A stretch of DNA of 16,469 bases from Propionibacteriaceae bacterium (GTDB lineage Bacteria > Actinomycetota > Actinomycetes > Propionibacteriales > Propionibacteriaceae). Positions 1-6,287 of this stretch are shown here, one piece after another; within the stretch, counting starts at the first letter, position 1, and every line of letters begins with the position of its first letter. A program made the translations under genes and the position numbers. The stretch spans positions 1 to 16,469 of the forward strand of contig JAIRVA010000211.1 in the NCBI GenBank assembly GCA_031254155.1. Reading direction: 5' to 3'. The notes under the pieces were generated by a model that saw nothing but the letters and a program-made list of their open reading frames with translations, was not told the origin of the DNA and searched no databases.

Positions 1-400
1 TGGGACCACCGGGGCCGCGGAAAGCGAACTCCGGGCCGGCGTGTTCGTGGAGGAAGTCCCAGAGCGCCCGCCGCCGGTCGGCCGTCGACGGTTCGCGGGT
101 GAGCAGACCCTGCGCTTCCAGCTTGTTCAGCAACTCGGCCAGCGACTGGCGCGTGAGACCCGTGAGAAAGGTCAGTTCGCGTTGGGTCATCTCGGGCTTC
201 AGTTTGAGCAGGGCGAGTACGCGCCCCTGGCCCTGGCGCGGGTCGTGCCACGGTGCCCGGTCGGCGGCAGCGCGGAGCCGGCGCTGGGACTGGAGCCCGC
301 CGAGGTACGCCAGGCGGTCGGCCGCCAGTTGGCGGACCTCGGTGGCGGGTGGCTCGTCGGGGGGAAGTTCAGGAGTGGGTACGGTAGTTGTGTCGCTCAT
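1..400 (-). CDS. MarR-family winged-helix transcriptional regulator (3' end cut by window edge)
   Basis: A DNA-binding repressor or activator of the MarR family, probably responding to a small ligand. The visible 133 residues begin with a Pro/Glu-rich leader (1-25). A helix (AADRLAYLGGLQSQRRLRAA) follows, then a winged-helix core at about 52-110 with the pattern GQGRVLALLKLKPEMTQREL, TRQSLAELLNKLE and LLTREPS..DRR. These are the recognition helix and wing of the actinobacterial MarR subgroup. The tail then turns Gly/Pro-rich (FRGPGGP) and leaves the window. The ATG at 398-400 is chosen because AAAGGAGG lies 6 bases upstream. Related regulators often sit in front of an efflux transporter; that neighbour would lie outside the window. 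Family assignment is from motif recognition; the ligand is unknown. Confidence 0.85.
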   Translation of the reverse strand, partial: MSDTTTVPTPELPPDEPPATEVRQLAADRLAYLGGLQSQRRLRAAADRAPWHDPRQGQGRVLALLKLKPEMTQRELTFLTGLTRQSLAELLNKLEAQGLLTREPSTADRRRALWDFLHEHAGPEFAFRGPGGP

Positions 401-428
401 GGCGACCTCCTTTGTCAGGCACCCGTAC

Positions 429-483
429 TGTAAGGTACCTGGCATCAGGGATGACAGGAGATCACCTCTCTGACAAGTACCTG
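429..483 (-). promoter_or_regulatory. Candidate operator pair upstream of the MarR-family gene
   Basis: Two similar 13-mers, TGTAAGGTACCTG (429-441) and TGACAAGTACCTG (471-483), match at 10 of 13 positions. They lie 42 bases apart, about four helical turns, just upstream of the regulator start. MarR proteins commonly autoregulate through repeated sites overlapping their own promoter, so these could be its operators. No convincing -35/-10 pair was identified. The role is inference. Confidence 0.35.
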
Positions 484-614
484 ATTAAACCGGCTCTTCA
501 CCAATGCGCATGTTGAACGACACCGGCCCTTCCTCCAGGTGACCCCCGGATCAATGCCCGGCGGCGCCGACTCCGTTCCCGCAATCCACGGACTTGATCC
601 CACCCCCGCCCCCA

Positions 615-718
615 GAATGCGGGATTTTGCCCCCCAACCCCCATCCGCGGGTTTCGCTACCAATATCCCGCATTCCGCACCGGGAGGCCTGGGACCCCCC
701 CCCGACTGCGGGATTTTG
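615..718. repeat. Three copies of a 15-bp element, two direct and one inverted
   Basis: The consensus is GAMTGCGGGATWTTG. Copies lie at 615-629 (plus), 661-675 (minus; differs by one base) and 704-718 (plus). The first two form an inverted repeat with 11 perfect bases plus 3 of the next 4, around a 31-base loop. It could be a regulator-binding cluster, an intergenic REP-like element or a folded RNA. It sits in non-coding DNA between the MarR-type gene and the 3' end of uxaE. Confidence 0.7.
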
Positions 719-958
719 ACGGTGCGGCGGCCGAACGTGAGCCGCTGGACCTTAACCAGACAGCTCCGACAAGACACCGACAACACCATTAATGTGGGGG
801 CTGCCAGGGAGCACTGATTTACGCTGTGTCGTCAGCCGGGTGTCCGGCGGAATGAGAAGGGCGGCACCTGGTAGATCAGCTTCTCGCCCGCCGGGCGTGG
901 CCATGGTGGGAGCAAATCGGCGATGTGCGGACGGGTGGTTCCCTCCCGGCCAGCGGGT

Positions 959-2383
959 CTATGCCCACTCGGCGAAGGGGGCGAGGTGCTTCACGAAGTG
1001 GTCGCGGATGATCTCGGTCAGGTCGTCCTCATGGGCGGTCCAGCACTCGTACAGCCGGTCGTGGTACGCCCTGAGTGCCGCACCGTACCCCACATGCAAT
1101 ACTTGTCGCGAGTCGGGGCGCGTCAGCAGGTCGTCCAACTCGGCGGCCCTCGGGCGCACCGGGATCGCACTCACGTCGCAGCCCAGGCGGTAGCTCTGCC
1201 GGTTGGTCGCGAACTCGCGGATTGACAACGCCACGACGCCGCGGAACAGCTCGGGGTCGTACCGCGCGATGACCCGTAGCGCCTCCGCCCAGCTCGTCCC
1301 CGCCGTCTTCAGATGGACCAGCCCGCGCGTCGCCGCCGCGATCAGCGGATAGGTGGAAAACTTGTCGGAGCCGGAGTGGAGGGAGAGTTTGTACGGCCCG
1401 AGCACGCGCGCAATGGCGGCGTGAACCTCGAAGTCATCCCGCAATTCGGCCAGGTTGCCGATGTACTCCACGCCCTTCTCGAACCCGCCCACGAACCGCG
1501 GTGCGAACGAGATTGGGCTGGCTCCCAGCCGCTTCAACTCGCTCAGGATGACGACGTGCTCGACCGGCTTGGTCGGGTAGTCGGTTTCATCGACGGCCAC
1601 CTCGAACTCGAAGTCGCGGCGCGTGGCGACCAGGTGACGGTACAGCCGCAGCGTCTGGACGAGCGCTGCCCCGTACTTCGCCATGGCCCGGATCAGCGCG
1701 GCATCGTCCAACGTGATTGCTGAGTTTTCCAGGTCCAACGTCCGCCCGGAGTATGTTGACAGGAATTGCTCATAGCTCGACTCCAGGGCGGCCCAGTCGA
1801 GGGCCCGGGCGAGTTCCTCACAGCGGGCCGGGCTCGCGTGTTCGGCCTCCGGGTTGACGTGGTCGTTCGGGTCGAGGGTGTAGAAGCTGTACCCCGCCTC
1901 GACGCAACGGTCAATGTCCTCAGTGGTGTGCAGGTGATCGGCGTCAGCGCCGACGACGCCCGGCCAGCCGCCCTGGAACGTACCCCACGTCGCGTCATCA
2001 AGGACATTCCGGGGCGTCCGGCCCGTCCGGCCCATCTCGCGGATCGACTGCTGGGCAAATACAGGTTTAATCTGTCCGCCGGCGGCCCGCAGCGCCGCGA
2101 CGTGGCCGGGCGTACACAGACCCAGCCGGTCGCCGAAACCCACCGAGGTCGCCAGCCCGAGTTTGACGGGGGCGAGGCCCGGCAAGGCGGTCCGCAGGGC
2201 GAGGGCGTTGGCGGAAGTCAGGGGTGCGCGAAAGGTACGACCGGCCACCTCACCGTCAAAACCCCTTGTCGCGGCCCTGTCGATGACGAGGGTCTTCGTC
2301 GTACCGTCGCGTTCCAGCCAGTACGTGACCCCAGCGTGCCGGACCACGGAATCAGCGACAACCGCGGGGCCCGGTGACAACAT
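959..2383 (-). CDS. uxaE: Tagaturonate epimerase (UxaE family)
   Basis: A metal-dependent sugar-acid epimerase that interconverts D-tagaturonate and D-fructuronate, linking galacturonate and glucuronate catabolism in the cytoplasm. The 474-aa length fits the family. Polar motifs suited to metal and substrate binding are DADHLH (147-152), DETDYPTKPVEH (265-276), HSGSDKF (336-342), HLKTAGTSW (357-365) and HVGYG (430-434). The ATG at 2381-2383 is preferred over an upstream GTG at 2408-2410, because AAAGGAG sits 6 bases before the ATG and would fall inside the coding sequence of the longer form. No other hexuronate gene (isomerase, mannonate or altronate enzymes) is visible nearby, so it appears as an orphan step. 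Assignment is from family recognition; the in vivo substrate is not proven. Confidence 0.85.
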   Translation of the reverse strand: MLSPGPAVVADSVVRHAGVTYWLERDGTTKTLVIDRAATRGFDGEVAGRTFRAPLTSANALALRTALPGLAPVKLGLATSVGFGDRLGLCTPGHVAALRAAGGQIKPVFAQQSIREMGRTGRTPRNVLDDATWGTFQGGWPGVVGADADHLHTTEDIDRCVEAGYSFYTLDPNDHVNPEAEHASPARCEELARALDWAALESSYEQFLSTYSGRTLDLENSAITLDDAALIRAMAKYGAALVQTLRLYRHLVATRRDFEFEVAVDETDYPTKPVEHVVILSELKRLGASPISFAPRFVGGFEKGVEYIGNLAELRDDFEVHAAIARVLGPYKLSLHSGSDKFSTYPLIAAATRGLVHLKTAGTSWAEALRVIARYDPELFRGVVALSIREFATNRQSYRLGCDVSAIPVRPRAAELDDLLTRPDSRQVLHVGYGAALRAYHDRLYECWTAHEDDLTEIIRDHFVKHLAPFAEWA

Positions 2384-2485
2384 GAGGTACTCCTTTGCTT
2401 CACTCGCCACCCATCCTACCCCGCCGTACTCCCCCTAACTCCCCGTCGTACCCCCCGTACTTCCCCCCTTCCTTCCCGCGAAAGC

Positions 2486-2528
2486 ATGAAAACGCGCCGG
2501 AAAGCGGGCGGAAACCTGCCGTTTTCAT
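2486..2528. terminator. Inverted repeat between the sigma-like gene and uxaE
   Basis: ATGAAAACG (2486-2494) and CGTTTTCAT (2520-2528) form a perfect 9-bp inverted repeat around a 25-base loop. The flanks are GC-rich, and the spacer contains the direct motifs CGGAAAGC and CGGAAAC. It lies downstream of the membrane sigma-like gene and about 100 bases upstream of the uxaE start. It could be a weak terminator or an operator for uxaE. The large loop argues against an efficient intrinsic terminator. Confidence 0.35.
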
Positions 2529-2594
2529 ACTAACGCGGGCTGGGAGGGGGCCGGCTGGGCGGCTCAGCGGGGTTGCGGTAGGCCCCCGGTACGC

Positions 2595-2682
2595 CCCCGG
2601 TACGTCGGCGGGTACCCACCCATGGTCTGGGAGTACGGCCCCGGTACGTCGGCGGGTACCCACCCGTGGTCTGGGACTACGC
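2595..2682. repeat. 44-bp tandem duplication overlapping the 3' end of the sigma-like gene
   Basis: Units 2595-2638 and 2639-2682 are nearly identical, each starting CCCCGGTACGTCGGCGGGTA. A degenerate third copy and three short GTCGGGTAC units follow at 2683-2740. The second unit contains the stop codon of the gene ending at 2677, and the short units encode its VPDTG repeats. The stretch is dense in GTAC. Together with 2384-2594 this fills the spacer before uxaE, and I see no gene there. Confidence 0.75.
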
Positions 2683-4131
2683 CCCTGGGTCGTCGGGTAC
2701 ACCCGTGTCGGGTACACCCGTGTCGGGTACATCCGTGTCGGACCCGGACCCGTCTGACAGTCCCGCATCGGTTGGTACCACGGGTTCCGACGAACCACCC
2801 TCGTCACCAGCGCCGCCCGAGGTAGCCGGAGCGTCGGGGCCGCCGGTGTCCCCCGGTTCGGTCGCCGCGGCCTCCGACGACGGTCCCGCCGCCGTACTGA
2901 CCGCCGGACCAGCGGCATCACCGGGCGTCGACGGGTCGGTCTGCGACTGATTTGCCGTGGCCACCGGGTGGGTCACGGGCGCCCGGGTCGTCCTCGTCGG
3001 AGCCGGCCGAGGGTGGCTGGGCGGCGGCGCGGCGGCTGCCTCACCCCCCGGCTCCGTGGTCGTCGCCGCCGTCGTGGGCGGACTTTCCGGTGTTGACAAG
3101 GTGATCGGCGGCGCCGACGCGGTCGCCGTGGTCGCCGGCACCGACACCGGAGCCGACGAATGCCCGGCCGTCGGCATCACCCACGGGGTGTCGGTGGACG
3201 ATCCGAGCGCGCTGCCCCACGCCATCACGAGCGCGCCCGTACTGACGACGAGCAGGGCAGCCACCCCGGCGCCGAGGGCGACCCGGATCTTCGCCCCGAG
3301 GTTCCACCACCAGGTCGCGATGAGATCGCGCCAGGCCAGTATCGTCCGTCGCGCGCGCTCCCACAGCGCCGTACCCACTCCCCGCGGGCTGAGCTCCGGG
3401 GCCAGGGGCGGGTTGATAACCGTCTCCGAGTCGACCGGCCAATCCTCCCGCGCGGCGTACTCGGCCAGACTCACCCCCAGCACACCGCGGGTGAGCGTCT
3501 CCGCCTGCTGCCGCCAGTTGGTCGTCCCCAGCGAGAAGGAGTACGACGGCACGTCAACCGCCACCACCGGCTCCGAACCAGACTCCCCGGCCGCCCAGGC
3601 TGCCCAGGCTGCCGGACCGGCTGCTTCACCAGCTTCCCCTGCCGGGGCACCCGTCGGCCGAGCCGGTACCGCGTCCCCAGGCACGCCGCCCAGACTCTGG
3701 GCGTGCGCCAGATAAAACGCAAACCAGCTACCCGCCAGGCGCACCACGTTTCGGACGGTCCCGGCGGGGAGGCCCGCCTGCTCGACGAGTTGATCGAGTT
3801 CCCAGCCGTCGACCGCCAGCCGCCACACAATCGTCCGGTTGCGCGGGCTCAGCGTATAGAACGCCCACAGGACCGCCCGGCGCGACGGCGGCGGCACGGC
3901 CGCGGCGCCCAACCATTCCGTCGCAAAATCACTCGCGCCCGTTGTGTCGCGTCCGGCCTTGTCAACCGCCTTACGGAAGGTCGCGGCCAGAGTCTTCTCG
4001 GCAGTACCCGCGGAAGCCATGCACGCAGGCACATAGTAACGATTCCACAACTGCACCACCGCTGGCCGCGACCCGCGCGCCTGGCGGAGCAGTCGCGCAT
4101 CCGTTTCTACAGCCTCCTGGACGTCATCCAT
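2677..4131 (-). CDS. Degenerate sigma-factor-like protein with membrane anchor and Pro/Thr/Ser-rich tail
   Basis: Residues 10-75 resemble an ECF sigma region 2 (LWNRYY..., LAATFRKAV, DFATEWL). Residues 84-143 resemble region 4 (RRAVLWAFYTLSPRNRTIVWRL, GWELDQLVEQAGLPAGTVRNV). An Ala/Gly-rich linker (150-190) and a short conserved block (205-280, ending in a Trp cluster) follow. Then come one membrane segment (about 283-308) and a 175-residue Pro/Thr/Ser/Gly-rich, presumably exported tail ending VPDTGVPDTGVPDDPGA. The ATG at 4129-4131 has AGGAG 7 bases upstream. The N-terminal 280 residues are paralogous to the next gene upstream, 84 bases away. It may be a membrane-tethered transcription regulator or a signalling protein that reused the sigma fold; promoter recognition is unproven. 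The sigma resemblance is my reading of motifs. Confidence 0.6.
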   Translation of the reverse strand: MDDVQEAVETDARLLRQARGSRPAVVQLWNRYYVPACMASAGTAEKTLAATFRKAVDKAGRDTTGASDFATEWLGAAAVPPPSRRAVLWAFYTLSPRNRTIVWRLAVDGWELDQLVEQAGLPAGTVRNVVRLAGSWFAFYLAHAQSLGGVPGDAVPARPTGAPAGEAGEAAGPAAWAAWAAGESGSEPVVAVDVPSYSFSLGTTNWRQQAETLTRGVLGVSLAEYAAREDWPVDSETVINPPLAPELSPRGVGTALWERARRTILAWRDLIATWWWNLGAKIRVALGAGVAALLVVSTGALVMAWGSALGSSTDTPWVMPTAGHSSAPVSVPATTATASAPPITLSTPESPPTTAATTTEPGGEAAAAPPPSHPRPAPTRTTRAPVTHPVATANQSQTDPSTPGDAAGPAVSTAAGPSSEAAATEPGDTGGPDAPATSGGAGDEGGSSEPVVPTDAGLSDGSGSDTDVPDTGVPDTGVPDDPGA

Positions 4132-4215
4132 CCGTCACTCCTGGGAACCGAATCCTCTCTGGCCCGTCGTACTCGCGGCGTCGCCGCGTACAAACGAGGA
4201 TACCCGTTACTGGCC

Positions 4216-5013
4216 CTAGACGACCGACTCCACGGGCTGCCCCACCTGGCTGACGCCGGCCAGCCCGGCCCGCCGCCTCGGGTGTTGCCACCAGTCGCTG
4301 AGATCGTTTCGCCTTGTCCGCAGCCACTCCGCAACTCCTCCGCGCGCCGACTTGGTCTCCCGGTGTCCGACCACCGGGGCCGGCGGTGGCCGAAGAATTG
4401 TCTCGACTGGTACGGCCGGATCTCTCGCGTACTCATCGAGGGTTTGGCCGAGGAGGCCCCCGGTGAGTACGCCGCCCGCCGAGAGCGAGTCCGTCTCTGC
4501 CGTGAGGCCCAGCAGCCCGCGCGCATCGGCCAGGTACTTGCCGAACCAGGCCGTCGCGTGGCCGATGACCGCCGGGATCAGGGTCACCGGGAGATTCAGC
4601 TCGGCCGCCAGGCGGTCGCCCGGCCAGCCGTCGACCCGAGTCCGCCACAACACCGTCCGGTTCCGCCCGCTCAGAGCGTAAAACGCCCAGGCCACCGCCC
4701 GCCGGGACCGGTCCGACGGGTTCGCCACGCCCAGACGGCCCAGCCAGCCCGCCGCGAACGAGTCGGCGGCCACCGGCCGGCTCCCGTCCTTCTTCGCCTC
4801 GGCGACCTCGGCCCGGAAAGCGGTTGCGACAAGCTTGACCGCCTTGGCCGGCGAGGCCGACGGCAGGGTGGCAAGGTACGCGGCCAGGAAATACCGGTTC
4901 CAGATTTGGGTCAGCGCACTCTGCGAGACCCGCAGCAACATGAGCAGCCGCGCGTCGGTTTCAACCGCGTGCTGGAGGAACAGTCCGTCAGCATCTATTG
5001 CGTCAGCGGTCAT
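4216..5013 (-). CDS. Sigma-factor-like protein, soluble paralogue of the downstream membrane-anchored gene
   Basis: A 265-aa protein aligned over most of its length with its neighbour: both share VETDARLL, IWNRY/LWNRY, AFYALSGRNRTVLW (AFYTLSPRNRTIVW in the neighbour), VDGW, LLGQTLDEYA and a Trp-rich block. A region 2-like part spans 18-92 and a region 4-like part 104-161. The sequence ends at RRRAGLAGV..., where the paralogue begins its membrane helix (KIRVALGAGV), so it lacks anchor and tail. The ATG at 5011-5013 is chosen because GAGGTGCC precedes it and its N-terminus matches the paralogue. An upstream ATG at 5133 would add 40 residues running through the intergenic region. A truncation after duplication is possible, but the frame is otherwise intact. 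Function unknown; a diverged ECF sigma is the best guess. Confidence 0.6.
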   Translation of the reverse strand: MTADAIDADGLFLQHAVETDARLLMLLRVSQSALTQIWNRYFLAAYLATLPSASPAKAVKLVATAFRAEVAEAKKDGSRPVAADSFAAGWLGRLGVANPSDRSRRAVAWAFYALSGRNRTVLWRTRVDGWPGDRLAAELNLPVTLIPAVIGHATAWFGKYLADARGLLGLTAETDSLSAGGVLTGGLLGQTLDEYARDPAVPVETILRPPPAPVVGHRETKSARGGVAEWLRTRRNDLSDWWQHPRRRAGLAGVSQVGQPVESVV

Positions 5014-5128
5014 GGCACCTCGACCAGCGCCCCACATCACACATGTCACTCCCTTCCAGCCAAGGTACGCCTCCGTGCGTCCACTTAACTGATAGCTTAG
5101 CGGAACTTCTGGGGTACGGACGAAAGTG

Positions 5129-5166
5129 ATCAAGAAACTCAGTCATACACGACTGAGTTTCTTGAT
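5129..5166. promoter_or_regulatory. Perfect 16-bp inverted repeat in a divergent intergenic region
   Basis: ATCAAGAAACTCAGTC (5129-5144) and its exact reverse complement (5151-5166) are separated by the loop ATACAC. The element is far more AT-rich than its surroundings. It lies between divergent genes (starts at 5013 minus and 5202 plus), so it is not at a gene end, and no long T-run follows. It could be a large operator, an insulator or terminator against read-through, or a leftover from an inserted element. Confidence 0.7.
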
Positions 5167-5189
5167 GTCTTTGGCGCGTCGCTAGTCGC

Positions 5190-5201
5190 TAGAGTTGTGT
5201 C
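5190..5201 (+). promoter_or_regulatory. Candidate -10 element for a leaderless reductase mRNA
   Basis: TAGAGT (5190-5195) ends 6 bases before the ATG at 5202. Transcription would therefore start at or near the start codon. No Shine-Dalgarno sequence is present before this ATG, unlike the other confident starts here. A 7-bp direct repeat (TCGCTAG twice, 5180-5193) overlaps the -10. No good -35 is seen. Confidence 0.35.
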
Positions 5202-6266
<1,065 letters not shown>

Positions 6267-6272
<6 letters not shown>

Positions 6273-6287
6273 GGAGGTATCTCAGGC
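6267..6287. terminator. Hairpin shared by two convergent genes
   Basis: GCCTGAG (6267-6273) and CTCAGGC (6281-6287) pair around a 7-base loop. The left arm holds the stop codon of the plus-strand reductase (6270-6272). The right arm holds the stop codon of the minus-strand gene (6282-6284). Only 9 bases separate the two genes. It may serve as a compact bidirectional terminator, but no T-run is present on either side. Confidence 0.45.

Larger units (their letters stand above)
401..958. other. Gene-free stretch of 558 bases
   Basis: This holds the upstream region of the MarR-type gene (401-500), a three-copy 15-bp repeat (615-718), C-rich tracts and the region 3' of uxaE. The only minus-strand frame with an ATG that I translated here (904 to 752, 50 codons) has no ribosome site and no recognisable motif. 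I see no clear terminator with a T-run after uxaE. No RNA gene was recognised. Confidence 0.6.

Noticed and set aside
752..904. Minus-strand 50-codon frame in the gene-free stretch
   Set aside because: No ribosome site, no motif, and atypical composition.
2384..2410. Upstream GTG start for uxaE
   Set aside because: The AAAGGAG ribosome site lies between this GTG and the ATG at 2383, so the shorter form is favoured.
2677..2724. VPDTG repeats as a sortase sorting signal
   Set aside because: They sit at the extreme C-terminus with no following hydrophobic segment or basic tail, so they are more likely a repeat-derived tail.
3160..5088. Long plus-strand open frame (642 codons) across the sigma-like pair
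   Set aside because: It is antisense to two genes with good ribosome sites and mutual homology. Its product is Arg/Pro-rich with no domain, a typical high-GC shadow frame.
5014..5133. Upstream ATG extending the short sigma-like protein by 40 residues
   Set aside because: The extension has no similarity to the paralogue, and the ATG at 5013 has GAGGT at correct spacing.
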